Counted from the stretch's first letter, positions 1 through 8,337 are shown. The stretch: DNA of 64,000 nt from an uncultured Oscillospiraceae bacterium (GCA_934512135.1 CAKSWT010000014.1:1-64000); one strand, 5' to 3'. Numbers and translations: made by a program. The notes: generated by a model not told the origin, from the sequence alone.

Positions 1-1217
1 TAGAGGTTTGCGCCGGTGTTTCCGGTGATCTTCACGTCGCCGGTAAGGGTCAGGGAGCCTGCGCTCAGCGCGACCGCGCCATTGCCGCCGGAGTTTCCGG
101 TGATGGTGCCGGTGCCCAGGTTGGCGGTCGAGCCGTCCCGAGTCAGCGAGATCGCGCCGCCCTTGTTGTTCTTAATTTCGACGGGGGTGGCGCTGCTCTG
201 CTGCGCCATTGTCACCTTGCCGTAGACCGCGTCGATGCCCGCCCCGGTATTTTCCGAGATGGTGCCGCCGTAGAGGTTGACGGTGGTATACTTGGTATTT
301 TCGTAGTTATCCGGTGCAGGCCAGCGGGAGGTGGAAAGCCCCGCGCCGGTGTTGCCGGTGATGGTGCCGCCGTAGAGATTGATGGTATCCTCCACATGGA
401 TGCTGGTGGAGAGCACGCCGTTCCTGGCATTGCCGGAGATGATGCCGTCGTACATATTGAAGGTTCCCACGTTGACCACACCGGGGCCGTACTTGGTGTT
501 GCTGATGTTGCTGATAACCGGGCGATCCGTGGGATATTCGTCGCTTTTTTGATAGTAGCAGCCGCCGTACATATTGAAGGTGCCGCAGTTATAAACGCCG
601 CAAACCAGGTCGTTGTAAACATCGCGGATGCCGTCCGTTTCCGAGCTGGTCATGCAGATGCTCACGCCGTAAAGCTCAAGGGTGGCAGTTTTTGCAACAG
701 AAACAGCGGCGCAGCTGTCACCGGTGATGAGGCCCCGGTCGCCGAACATCTGGCAGTCTGTGATCACCAGACGCGCATTTTTCAACAGATTAAAGGCGTA
801 GTCCTGACCCATTGTATTGCAGGTAAGGGTATGGCCATGCAGGCAGAGCACAAACGTGCAGCCATCGGCAATATTGAGTTGCTTTGTGATCGTGACATCA
901 TTGGCAAGATAACCGTAGAATGTTTTCGTCTTGCTGTTCGTAAAATTAAAGTTTATTGTACTGAAATCCTCTTGCGATTTGATCGCGTTCATCTTTGAAA
1001 TGTCGTTGCCGGAGGTATTTTCCTTCCCGTCCTTGGTGAAGTAGACCCCTTCATAGGTCGTGTGTCCGTTCATGGCTTTATGATTGCTGATTCCTCCTCC
1101 GCAGACGCAATGCGAGGACGGATGCGGCCAATCAAGGCGAACCGCGCTTGCCGTGATCGGGAATAGCTGCGTGAGCAGGCAGAGCGTCAGCAGAATGGCG
1201 AACAGTCGTTTTTTCAT
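1..1217 (-). CDS. Secreted beta-helix-type surface protein (3' end outside window)
   Basis: An open frame runs on the minus strand from an ATG at 1217 to the window edge without a stop, so about 405 residues are visible and the C-terminus is missing. An AGGAGG site lies 8 nt before the ATG. Residues 1-25 are a signal peptide (MKKRLF, a Leu-rich core, then ITASA). From about residue 200 the protein is built of short repeats with variants of 'NLYGGTITGNTGAG' and 'TFNMYDGIISGN', the pattern of right-handed parallel beta-helix (pectate-lyase-like) surface proteins. Such proteins are usually exported and anchored through a C-terminal domain that cannot be seen here. The ATG overlaps the TGA of the upstream TetR gene (ATGA), so translation is probably coupled. 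The ligand or substrate is unknown. Confidence 0.8.
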   Translation of the reverse strand, partial: MKKRLFAILLTLCLLTQLFPITASAVRLDWPHPSSHCVCGGGISNHKAMNGHTTYEGVYFTKDGKENTSGNDISKMNAIKSQEDFSTINFNFTNSKTKTFYGYLANDVTITKQLNIADGCTFVLCLHGHTLTCNTMGQDYAFNLLKNARLVITDCQMFGDRGLITGDSCAAVSVAKTATLELYGVSICMTSSETDGIRDVYNDLVCGVYNCGTFNMYGGCYYQKSDEYPTDRPVISNISNTKYGPGVVNVGTFNMYDGIISGNARNGVLSTSIHVEDTINLYGGTITGNTGAGLSTSRWPAPDNYENTKYTTVNLYGGTISENTGAGIDAVYGKVTMAQQSSATPVEIKNNKGGAISLTRDGSTANLGTGTITGNSGGNGAVALSAGSLTLTGDVKITGNTGANL

Positions 1218-1945
1218 GTGGTGGCCTCCTTTTTTGTTTGACCGGTTTCAATTTCCTGAAGGGAAAACTCATAGCGCATGGCCAGGACCTGGAACAGGGT
1301 GTGCATCACCTGTTCGGAGATTCCGCGGATATTCAGTCCTTCCACAAACCGGATCGCCCGTTCCGCTTCCTCCGTCGGGACGCTGTATGCTCGCAGAGTC
1401 ATGGTGAGAAAAAGCCGCAGCTTCTTTTCCAGCGTCAGCTCCTCATCGCACGGATGCGCCATGTAGCCGCGCATGATGCTGGCCGAGCCAATCTCCATGT
1501 CGTAAAAATCCCGGGCAGTCAGCTCCGGCTGGTACGGGCCGAAAATCTGATACAGCTCCTTCGCCGTTTCCTGGCGGATATATTCGGATGCTTCCTTTTG
1601 TGTGTAGGCTTCAATGTAGATTTCCCGCAGGTTTTCGTTCAGCTCTGTCAGCGTCATCTGGATCGCCGTTTCCACGGCGTAGACATAGACCGGCGGCAGC
1701 TTCTCGCCCGCCGCGCTTCGCGCCATGGCGAACTGGTTCTCAAACATGAACTCCACCAGCTCTGTCAATACGCCGTCCTTGGCGCGGAAGATGTTCTGAA
1801 ACTGGCTGTAAGACACACCGGCTTTTTCGTTGATTTCCGCCAGTGTGGTTTGCTTGTAGCCCTTTTCCAGAAACAGCTTTACGCAGACGGCCAGAATCCG
1901 CTTTTTCGTGGGCAGACTTGCGCTTGTGATGGCGATGAGGATCAC
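1214..1945 (-). CDS. TetR/AcrR family transcriptional regulator
   Basis: The N-terminus has a TetR DNA-binding domain: a helix with TKKRILAVCVKLFLEKGY, then TTLAEINEKAGVSYSQFQNIF, the typical helix-turn-helix with an aromatic pair. The remainder (about 180 residues) is a helical ligand-binding region without a recognisable subclass. The gene overlaps the following surface-protein gene by 4 nt (ATGA), so it probably controls that gene and itself. The start is uncertain. The ATG at 1984 lies inside a good sigma-A -10 box (TATACT, 1975-1980), so it cannot be on that transcript. I place the start provisionally at the GTG at 1945; an SD-like AGGAAGTGAT also precedes an ATC codon a few residues later. 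The family call is firm, the start is not. Confidence 0.8.
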   Translation of the reverse strand: MILIAITSASLPTKKRILAVCVKLFLEKGYKQTTLAEINEKAGVSYSQFQNIFRAKDGVLTELVEFMFENQFAMARSAAGEKLPPVYVYAVETAIQMTLTELNENLREIYIEAYTQKEASEYIRQETAKELYQIFGPYQPELTARDFYDMEIGSASIMRGYMAHPCDEELTLEKKLRLFLTMTLRAYSVPTEEAERAIRFVEGLNIRGISEQVMHTLFQVLAMRYEFSLQEIETGQTKKEATT

Positions 1946-1974
1946 TTCCTTTCTTGCATGGTGTGCGTACCAAA

Positions 1975-2003
1975 AGTATAGCATATGGAAGGAAAAAGCG
2001 CAA
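1975..2003 (-). promoter_or_regulatory. Sigma-A-type promoter of the TetR gene
   Basis: On the minus strand TTGCGC is followed after 17 nt by TATACT. The -10 hexamer covers part of the codons that a longest-ORF call would give to the TetR protein, which argues for a downstream start codon. Confidence 0.55.
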
Positions 2004-2037
2004 CAGGAATAAGAAGATTGTGCGCAGTTTTTTATGA

Positions 2038-2520
2038 ATGGGTTGCGGAGTAGACCATTCTTTTCTGAATCATCACACAGAAGCCAACAGCATGCAATAT
2101 GCGGTACATGAGGCGCTGCGCTGCATCATGCTGAAGGGACTTGAAGCAAGATTCGCGCGTCACGCACTAAATGATAGGGTGCTCTGCGCAGGGCTGGAAG
2201 CTATGGGGCTGGAGATATTTGGCGATCGAAGTCATAAGATGCCGATGGTTACAGCGGTCTGTATTCCTGCGGGCATAGAGTCGGCGACCTTGAGAGGCCG
2301 ACTGCTGGATGACTTTGGAATTGAAATTGCGACCTCCTTTGGACCGTTGGATGGGAAAATCGTCAGAATCGGAAATATGGGGTATGCAAGCCAAAAACGC
2401 AATATCCTGTTTTTTCTTGGCGTCATGGAGGCTGTCTTGTTACAGAGTCATGTTAAAGTTCCGGCAGGGGAGGCGGTGGCAGCGGCGATGGAAGTATATC
2501 GGAAAGAAGCGTGCGAATAG
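2038..2520 (+). pseudogene. C-terminal remnant of a class V (alanine/ureidoglycine-glyoxylate type) aminotransferase
   Basis: The translated frame resembles only the last ~150 residues of PucG/AGXT-like class V aminotransferases. It opens at the conserved stretch NHHTEANSMQYAVHEALR and continues through GLEARFARHALN, MVTAVCIPAG and FGIEIATSFGPLDGKIVRIGNMG, all recognisable in that family. The large N-terminal domain with the PLP-binding lysine is absent: upstream sequence is the promoter of the divergent TetR gene. An in-frame stop sits just before the first ATG and no ribosome site is evident. I read this as a decayed gene fragment, not a functional enzyme. Intact members act in purine or glyoxylate metabolism. 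Confidence 0.7.
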
Positions 2521-2600
2521 ACCATGAGTAAAAATGCGCATAGTGTATTATATTTCAAGGTTTTTCACTTGCGTCTATAGTGTCGTGAAAACACATGTAA

Positions 2601-2631
2601 ATCCCAGCGATTCGTTCTGAATCGCTGGGAT
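2601..2631. terminator. Perfect 13-bp hairpin, terminator-like
   Basis: ATCCCAGCGATTC and its exact complement flank a 5-nt loop. No strong U-run follows on either strand, so termination efficiency is doubtful; it separates the pseudogene from the next promoter. Confidence 0.45.
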
Positions 2632-2682
2632 ATTGCGCGTTTATCGGTTTTTTGGTCAATACATTCTGCTGTAATCTTAATA

Positions 2683-2712
2683 TTGACAGTTTTTTCTTTC
2701 CTATGATATGAT
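2683..2712 (+). promoter_or_regulatory. Sigma-A promoter for the P-loop kinase gene
   Basis: TTGACA at 2683-2688 is followed after 18 nt by TATGAT at 2707-2712. The GTG start of the next gene lies 41 nt downstream. Confidence 0.65.
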
Positions 2713-2753
2713 GAAGCCGAAAGATTTTTGTACATAGAAGGGGCGTATCCACT

Positions 2754-3272
2754 GTGAACCATGACCAGAATCCACACAAGCTCATTCTGCTCCGGGGCAA
2801 CTCCGGCAGTGGCAAGACCACCCTTGCCCACAAACTCCAGCACAAGCTGGGCCGGGGCACGCTGGTGATCTCTCAGGACGTAATCCGCCGGGATATGCTC
2901 TGGGCCAAAGACACCAAGGACGGCCCTGCGGCGCCCCTGATGATAAACCTGGTGCAATATGGACGGCGGCACTGTGACTATGTCATCCTGGAGGGCATCC
3001 TGTTTTCCGAAACCTATGAGGCGCTGTTCCGATGCATCCAGTCGGAGTACGCCGCTAAGGACATTCACGCCTATTACTATGACATCCCCTTTGAGGAAAC
3101 ACTGCGCCGCCATGAGACGAAGCCCAACCGGGCGGATTTTGGCCCGGAGGCCATGCGGGAGTGGTGGAATGAGAAGGACTATATCGGGTATCTTCCGGAG
3201 ACAATCCTTACACAGAATTTGACGCTGGAGGATGCTGGGGCGCGGATTTTGGCGGATATACAGGCGCGGTAG
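2754..3272 (+). CDS. Small P-loop kinase (AAA_33/zeta-toxin-like)
   Basis: The 172-residue protein starts at a GTG with AAGGGG about 10 nt upstream. Residues 9-24 hold a Walker A motif, RGNSGSGKTTLA, followed by SQDVIRRDML, where nucleotide kinases of the AAA_33 group place an acidic base, and YVILEGILF as the Walker B-like strand. A late Arg-containing segment, RRHETKPNRADFG, looks like a lid. This architecture fits small-molecule or nucleoside kinases that phosphorylate hydroxyls. The substrate cannot be read from sequence, and there is no antitoxin-like neighbour to support a toxin reading. A fragmentary acetyltransferase ORF follows 14 nt later. Confidence 0.65.
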   Translation: MNHDQNPHKLILLRGNSGSGKTTLAHKLQHKLGRGTLVISQDVIRRDMLWAKDTKDGPAAPLMINLVQYGRRHCDYVILEGILFSETYEALFRCIQSEYAAKDIHAYYYDIPFEETLRRHETKPNRADFGPEAMREWWNEKDYIGYLPETILTQNLTLEDAGARILADIQAR

Positions 3273-3286
3273 AATTGGAGGAAAAC

Positions 3287-3430
3287 ATGACGATTTATAT
3301 CGAAACCCAGAGTGCCAATACGCGCTCCAGAGCCTTGCTGGAGCGACTGGGATTTACCATGAAGCAGCAGATAGAACGCTTCGGGGCAATGCAGTGCGTG
3401 TATGAAAAAAGCAAACCGTTTAAGCAATGA
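3287..3430 (+). pseudogene. C-terminal fragment of a GNAT acetyltransferase
   Basis: This 47-residue frame has a good ribosome site (TGGAGG) but encodes only the last part of a GNAT fold. IETQSANTRSRALLERLGF is the typical motif B region in which an Asn-rich helix precedes the conserved 'LGF'. The acetyl-CoA binding motif A (Q/RxxGxG/A) that should precede it is absent. It is probably a remnant of a deleted acetyltransferase gene; translation of the short peptide cannot be excluded. Confidence 0.55.
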
Positions 3431-3472
3431 GGTTCGGCATAACTGAGTTACAGCTTGTATTGGAGGAATATT

Positions 3473-3529
3473 ATGGAGCGCATCAAAAAGCTGGTTGGTC
3501 AAAAAGTATCTCTATCTCCGCTGCATTGA
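3473..3529 (+). pseudogene. N-terminal 18-codon remnant of a GNAT paralogue
   Basis: A ribosome site (TGGAGG) and ATG open an 18-residue frame, MERIKKLVGQKVSLSPLH. It closely matches the first residues of the intact GNAT at 4521 (MEHVKKLVGEKVYLAP) and then stops. The intact copy lies beyond the epimerase gene, so the 5' end of the acetyltransferase appears duplicated around the epimerase. Confidence 0.6.
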
Positions 3530-3562
3530 CAAACTTCTCCGCTAAATGAAAGGGAAAGCGCG

Positions 3563-4471
3563 ATGAAAAAAGTATTAATTACAGGTGGAACCACTTTTGT
3601 TAGTAAGTATGCGGCAGAGTATTTTGTAAGGCACAATTATGCAGTATATGTACTCAATAGAAACTCTAAGCAGCAAGTCTGCGGTACGAAGCTGATTGAA
3701 GGTAATCGGCATTGTTTGGGCGATGTATTAAAAGACATACATTTTGATGTAGTAGCTGATATTACTGCATATACCGCAAATGACATTTGTGATTTATACG
3801 ATGCACTAGGCTCTTTTGATCAATACATCATGATTAGTTCCAGCGCCGTATACCCAGAGTATGGTGTTCAACCATTTTCTGAGGAGAGCGAAAAGGCTGC
3901 AAACAAATTCTGGGGACCATATGGAACAAACAAATATGAAGCGGAAAACGCCCTGCTGGAGAGGGTCCCAGATGCCTATATTCTTCGTCCTCCATATTTG
4001 TATGGACCGATGAACAATGTTTACAGGGAAGCCTTTGTATTTGATTGCGCACTGGCAAATCGGAAATTCTACATACCAAGAGACGGCAATATGAAACTGC
4101 AATTTTTCCATGTCAGAGATTTGTGTAATCTAATGGAATTAATCATAAATGAAAAACCGGCAGATCATATTCTGAATGTAGGCAATGCGGAATCCGTTAC
4201 AATTAAGGACTGGGTAACAAAGTGCTATGCCTGTCTGGGGAAAAAGCCGGAGTTTGTGACTGTCTCTGGGGAAATAGAGCAGAGAAACTACTTCAGCTTC
4301 TACAACTATGAATATTATCTGGATGTTCACCGACAAAGCAAAATCTATGCGAAAACCATTTCTTTGGACGAGGGCTTGAAGGAATCGGCGGAGTGGTATC
4401 TGGCAAATGCGTCAGAAGTTAATAAGAAACCATATTTTGACTATATCGACGCAAATCTCAGCAAAACATAG
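3563..4471 (+). CDS. NAD-dependent epimerase/dehydratase family protein (extended SDR)
   Basis: The 302-residue protein begins with a Rossmann strand, KKVLITGGTTFVSKY, an SDR-type glycine-rich loop (TGGxxFVxxY in place of TGxxGFxG). MISSSAVY gives the SDR Ser region, and YGTNKYEAE (about residues 125-133) contains the catalytic YxxxK. ILRPPYLYGP is the typical substrate-domain segment. Extended SDRs of this kind act on nucleotide sugars or related substrates; no sugar pathway gene is nearby, so the substrate is unknown. The gene is visibly more AT-rich than its neighbours and is flanked by fragments of an acetyltransferase gene, which suggests acquisition by transfer. Confidence 0.75.
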   Translation: MKKVLITGGTTFVSKYAAEYFVRHNYAVYVLNRNSKQQVCGTKLIEGNRHCLGDVLKDIHFDVVADITAYTANDICDLYDALGSFDQYIMISSSAVYPEYGVQPFSEESEKAANKFWGPYGTNKYEAENALLERVPDAYILRPPYLYGPMNNVYREAFVFDCALANRKFYIPRDGNMKLQFFHVRDLCNLMELIINEKPADHILNVGNAESVTIKDWVTKCYACLGKKPEFVTVSGEIEQRNYFSFYNYEYYLDVHRQSKIYAKTISLDEGLKESAEWYLANASEVNKKPYFDYIDANLSKT

Positions 4472-4520
4472 ATATAGAAAACTCCTTTATAAAAGAGATA
4501 AATGCTTGGAGGAAACTAAA

Positions 4521-5066
4521 ATGGAACATGTCAAGAAACTTGTAGGTGAAAAAGTATATTTAGCTCCTCACAGAACAGAAGATGCCGAGCAGCTTTACCG
4601 CTGGAGAAATGACTTGTCCCTCACCGAGCAACTCGGAAGCCCTACACGACTTTCCAGTGTAGAATCAGAAATTGATGGCATTAAGTCCAGAAACTCCGGA
4701 AAAGATCACCACTTTGGCATTTTCTCATTAGAAGACGATACGATGCTGGGCTATTGCGGAATCCGAGATTTTAACTGGCTCCATCAGTCCGCCAGAGTCG
4801 GTATTTTTATCGGTGACACAAAGAATCAAGGCAAGGGCTATGGGACAGAGGCCATGGCGCTGCTGGTGGGCTTTGGCTTTGATTACCTCAATATGCACAG
4901 AATTGCGCTGGGGGTGCTGGACTTCAATAAACGGGCCATCGCCAGCTACAAGAAACTCGGCTTCCGAGAATGCGGGAGAAGCCATGAATCCTATCGTCTG
5001 CACGGGCAGTGGCACGACTGGATCGAGATGGAGATTCTGGAGCAGTGGTGGAGAGAAAGAACATAA
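4521..5066 (+). CDS. GNAT family N-acetyltransferase (RimJ/RimL-like)
   Basis: The start is the ATG at 4521, preceded by TTGGAGG; longer frames lack a ribosome site. The 181-residue protein has the RimJ/RimL-type layout: LAPHRTEDAEQLYRWRND near the N-terminus, the acetyl-CoA motif A at NQGKGYGTEAMALLVGFGF, and motif B at LGVLDFNKRAIASYKKLGF. The family acetylates protein N-termini or small amines; the substrate cannot be told. A partial copy of its first codons lies before the epimerase gene at 3473. Confidence 0.8.
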   Translation: MEHVKKLVGEKVYLAPHRTEDAEQLYRWRNDLSLTEQLGSPTRLSSVESEIDGIKSRNSGKDHHFGIFSLEDDTMLGYCGIRDFNWLHQSARVGIFIGDTKNQGKGYGTEAMALLVGFGFDYLNMHRIALGVLDFNKRAIASYKKLGFRECGRSHESYRLHGQWHDWIEMEILEQWWRERT

Positions 5067-5116
5067 AAATCCCAGAGGAGAACCCGCAATCCGTTTGCAG
5101 GCAGCGGGAAAACATA

Positions 5117-5151
5117 TGCCACCGGCAGGCCCAGGGGGGCTGCCGGTGGCT
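5117..5151. terminator. Hairpin between convergent GNAT and AGCS genes
   Basis: GCCACCGGCAG and CTGCCGGTGGC form an 11-bp stem around a G-rich loop between the two convergent reading frames. No long U-run is present on either side. Confidence 0.5.
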
Positions 5152-5178
5152 ATGACGTATTCCAGACGGGAGGCTCCC

Positions 5179-6585
5179 TCAGCGTCTGCTGCTTTCCAGT
5201 GCGTCACGGTCTACGCCCCGGACATTTTTCACCACCATGCCGGTGAGGGCGAACAGAGCGATGACGTTGGGGATGACCATGAGGTTGTTGAACATGTCGG
5301 AGAGCTCCCAAACCAGGTCGTTGGAGGCAAGGGTACCCAGGAAGATGAACACCAGGGCGATGACCATGTAGATCTTGGTGGCCTTGCCCTTGAACAGGTA
5401 TTCCACGTTGACCTTTCCAAACAGATTCCAGCCCAGAATGGTGGAGAAGGCAAAGAAGAACAGGGAAATGGCCACAAAGGCAGAGCCCAGCTGGGTGCCC
5501 ATTACGGTGCCAAAGGCGGTCTGCGCCAGGTTTGCCTTGCCGATGGCCTCGGTAACGGCGCCGGTGTAGCCGTCGGCAAGCAGGCCGCCGGGGGTGTAAA
5601 GCGTGCAGATGATGACCAGGGCGTTTAGGGTCAATACCACAAAGGTGTCGATAAACACGCCGATCATGGCCACACAGCCCTGCTCATGGGGATTGCCGAC
5701 GTTGGCCAAGGCGTGGGCGTGAGGGGTGGAGCCCATGCCGGCCTCGTTGGAGAACAGGCCGCGCTTGGCGCCCTGGGATACGGCAATCTTAATGGCTGCG
5801 CCGAAGCTGCCGCCGATGATTGCCTGGGGCTGGAAGGCGTATTTGAAGATCATGGCGAAGGTGGCGGGGACGTATTTTGCCCGGAGAATCAGAACAAACA
5901 GACCGCCCAACAGGAAGATAGCCGCCATTACAGGCACGATTTTTTCGGTAACGGAGGCAAGTCTGCTCACGCCGCCCAGGAAGATCACGGCGCAGATGAT
6001 TACCAGGATGACGCCGATGATCCAGGAGGGGATGCCAAAGGCATTTTGAAAGGTGGAGCCGATGGAGTTGGACTGGACCATGCAGCCGAAGAAGCCAAGG
6101 GCCAGGGTAATGGCAACGGCGAAGAAGCCTGCCAGGAACCGGCCAAACTTTCCGGTAAACGCGGTCCGAATGTAGTAGACCGGACCGCCGTGGATGGCGC
6201 CGTTTTCGCCCTTCCGGCGGGTCATAATGGCCAGGGTGGCCTCGGCGTAGATGGTGGCCATGCCAAAGAAGGCAATGATCCACATCCAGAAGATGGCGCC
6301 GGGGCCGCCGGTGAGAATGGCGCCGGATGCGCCGACAATGTTGCCGGTGCCGACCTGGGCGGCAATGGCGGTGGCCAGGGCCTGGAAGGAGGTCATGCTG
6401 TGGGTCTGCTTTTCGCCTCGCAGAGAGAGGCTTCCGAATACTCGGCGCATACCCTCGCCGAAATAGCGGACCTGGACGAATCTTGTTTTCACAGAGTACC
6501 AGAGCCCCACCGCAATCAGCAAAATAAACAGGATGTAGTCGGATAGATAGGCGTTAATTGTCTGCACAATGGTCAATAATGACAT
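5179..6585 (-). CDS. AGCS family sodium:alanine/glycine symporter
   Basis: The start at 6585 (MSLLTIVQTINAYL) is set by a CAAGGAGG site 8 nt upstream; frames extending beyond it run into riboswitch RNA. The 468-residue protein carries the AGCS signature region: TSFQALATAIAAQVGTGNIVGA with GGPGAIFWMW, then MGSTPHAHALA after GLFSNEAG. About ten to eleven hydrophobic segments span the length. AGCS proteins import alanine or glycine with Na+ or H+. The leader is a glycine riboswitch ending in an intrinsic terminator, so glycine is the likely substrate or signal. It stands alone as a transcription unit. Confidence 0.92.
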   Translation of the reverse strand: MSLLTIVQTINAYLSDYILFILLIAVGLWYSVKTRFVQVRYFGEGMRRVFGSLSLRGEKQTHSMTSFQALATAIAAQVGTGNIVGASGAILTGGPGAIFWMWIIAFFGMATIYAEATLAIMTRRKGENGAIHGGPVYYIRTAFTGKFGRFLAGFFAVAITLALGFFGCMVQSNSIGSTFQNAFGIPSWIIGVILVIICAVIFLGGVSRLASVTEKIVPVMAAIFLLGGLFVLILRAKYVPATFAMIFKYAFQPQAIIGGSFGAAIKIAVSQGAKRGLFSNEAGMGSTPHAHALANVGNPHEQGCVAMIGVFIDTFVVLTLNALVIICTLYTPGGLLADGYTGAVTEAIGKANLAQTAFGTVMGTQLGSAFVAISLFFFAFSTILGWNLFGKVNVEYLFKGKATKIYMVIALVFIFLGTLASNDLVWELSDMFNNLMVIPNVIALFALTGMVVKNVRGVDRDALESSRR

Positions 6586-6599
6586 AGTGTTTCCTCCTT

Positions 6600-6790
6600 G
6601 AATCATGAAAAAAAGTGACCGAAACCGGTCACTCTGAAAAAACACAGACAAAATTGACACCCATATCCGCGGCAATGGATGCGATTTCTCTGTCTGTTTG
6701 CCTGAGAGATTCAGCCCCATGGCCTTACACCTTCGGCACCCGCACCGGCGGGATTTTCCAGAGTGCCCTCCATCTCCAGTTTTCCAAAGG
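6600..6790 (-). promoter_or_regulatory. Glycine riboswitch
   Basis: The minus strand between 6790 and 6680 carries hallmark glycine-aptamer elements: CACTCTGGA, then GTGCCGAAGGTGTAA, then CTCTCAGGCAAA and CAGACAGAG. They match the conserved core GCCGAAGG...CUCUCAGGCAAA...GACAGAG. Only one full aptamer is clear, so it looks like a singlet type. A terminator hairpin lies between it and the AGCS start, so glycine binding probably turns transcription on. Confidence 0.88.
6608..6633 (-). terminator. Intrinsic terminator of the glycine riboswitch
   Basis: AGTGACCG and CGGTCACT form an 8-bp stem with a 4-nt loop, followed on the minus strand by six U residues directly before the AGCS ribosome site. 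Confidence 0.85.
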
Positions 6791-6917
6791 GAATTCAAGA
6801 GACTTCAGTGGACGAGGGTTATCCTACCACATGAAAACGCGGCTGTCAATATGAAAATTCGGCTTTGGAAAAAAGATTTTCAGCTGTGGTGGGACGGCGA
6901 ATTTTGGGGTGCAGCCG

Positions 6918-6946
6918 TTGACAGCCGCAGAGGCAGGGAGTACACT
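6918..6946 (+). promoter_or_regulatory. Sigma-A promoter for the M20 amidohydrolase/PhlG-like pair
   Basis: TTGACA (6918-6923), a 17-nt spacer and TACACT (6941-6946). The first start codon lies about 95 nt downstream. Confidence 0.7.
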
Positions 6947-7040
6947 AGATGGGACGGGCAAGGAGGGCGCAGCCTGGGCAGGCGCAGGTACCGACTCGGG
7001 AACACGGAGCAAGCCAACGGAAAGCAATGGAGGGATATAT

Positions 7041-8261
7041 ATGCACACACTGTATCATGAGGCACAGGGCCTCCAGGAGACGATGCTGCGCCACCGGCGC
7101 ACGCTTCACCAAAATCCTGAAGCAGGGGCGGTGCTTCCGAAAACCAAAAAATATGTGATGGAGCAGTTGAAGGCCTTGGGCTATACGCCCCGGGAAATCT
7201 GCGAAAGCGGGATTACCGCGGAAATCACCGGCCAGGACACCGGCCGGTGTATGCTGCTCCGGGCGGATATGGACGCCCTTCGGGTTCGGGAGCAGACAGA
7301 GCTGCCCTTCCGCTCGGAAAACGGCTGTATGCACGCCTGCGGCCACGATATGCACACGGCGATGCTGCTGGGTGCGGCGGAGCTGCTGCAACGGCACCAG
7401 GCAGAGCTTGAGGGAACGGTGAAGCTGGTGTTCCAGCCGGACGAGGAGGGATTCACCGGGGCAAAAACCATGCTGGGGGCAGGGGTGCTTCAAAATCCTG
7501 TGCCCCAGGCTGCTATGGCGCTCCATGTGAACTCCGGGACCCCGTCGGGGATGGTGCTCTGCGGACGGGGGACGTTTATGGCCGGCTGTACGCTGTTTCG
7601 GATTACGGTCCGAGGGGTAGGCTGCCATGGGGCCATGCCGGAGACCGGAGTGGACCCCATTCACATTGCCTCCCATATCTATTTGGGCCTCCAGGAGATC
7701 AACGCCCGAGAGCTTTCCGCACAGACCCCTGTGGCCCTGACGGTGGGGCATTTTGCCGGGGGAGAGGCACCCAATATTATTCCCCAGGAGGCGGTGCTGG
7801 AGGGGACCATCCGGACCTTTGACCGAGCAGTGACCGCTAAGGTGTTTGAACGAATCACCCAGATTGCAGAGGGAATTGCCCTGGCCTTCCGGGGCACGGC
7901 CCAGGTGGAGGAGCTGTCCTCTGCGCCACCGCTTCAGAATTCTCCCGAGCTGGTGAATCAAATGGCGGATCTGGCGGAGAGAATGTTCGGTAGCCGGATG
8001 GTCTATCGAATGGACCAGGGGGGAATGGGATCGGAGGACTTCGCATCCTATACCTATGAGCTGCCCTGTGCCTATCTGCTCCTGGGCGCAGGTACGGCCC
8101 AGGAGGATCCCCGTTACGGAAAGCCCATGCACAACGAAAAAGTGGTGTTCAATGAGGACATCCTGCCCCGCGGGGCGGCGCTGCTCACGGCGGGGGCGCT
8201 GACCTGGCTCAGGGGAGATACACCGGAAAAGCAGGGTGCTGACCCAAAGCACGGGATTTAA
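7041..8261 (+). CDS. M20 family amidohydrolase (hippurate/N-acyl amino acid hydrolase type)
   Basis: The ATG at 7041 follows a GGAGGG site, giving 406 residues. The protein shows M20D features: LLRADMDALRV, the metal-site HACGHDMHTAMLLGAAELL, FQPDEEGFTGA with the catalytic/metal glutamates, and HGAMPETGVDPIHIA in the dimerisation domain. Enzymes of this group hydrolyse N-acyl amino acids such as hippurate or indole-acetyl-amino acids in the cytoplasm using two divalent metals. A PhlG-like hydrolase starts 77 nt downstream on the same strand, so the two are likely co-transcribed and may deal with conjugated aromatic compounds. That last point is inference from neighbourhood only. Confidence 0.88.
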   Translation: MHTLYHEAQGLQETMLRHRRTLHQNPEAGAVLPKTKKYVMEQLKALGYTPREICESGITAEITGQDTGRCMLLRADMDALRVREQTELPFRSENGCMHACGHDMHTAMLLGAAELLQRHQAELEGTVKLVFQPDEEGFTGAKTMLGAGVLQNPVPQAAMALHVNSGTPSGMVLCGRGTFMAGCTLFRITVRGVGCHGAMPETGVDPIHIASHIYLGLQEINARELSAQTPVALTVGHFAGGEAPNIIPQEAVLEGTIRTFDRAVTAKVFERITQIAEGIALAFRGTAQVEELSSAPPLQNSPELVNQMADLAERMFGSRMVYRMDQGGMGSEDFASYTYELPCAYLLLGAGTAQEDPRYGKPMHNEKVVFNEDILPRGAALLTAGALTWLRGDTPEKQGADPKHGI

Positions 8262-8337
8262 TGGGAACACCGCAAAATTGATGGACACAAAAGAAGATAT
8301 TTCGGCATATCCGCCGAAGGAACAGGAGAGATTGCAT

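Noticed and set aside
396..998. Plus-strand 200-codon frame over the beta-helix gene
   Set aside because: Antisense to a signal-peptide-bearing repeat protein with a strong ribosome site; the plus frame has neither.
2754..3430. Zeta-toxin/antitoxin module
   Set aside because: The kinase fold is compatible, but the neighbouring ORF is a GNAT remnant, not an antitoxin, so a toxin role is unsupported.
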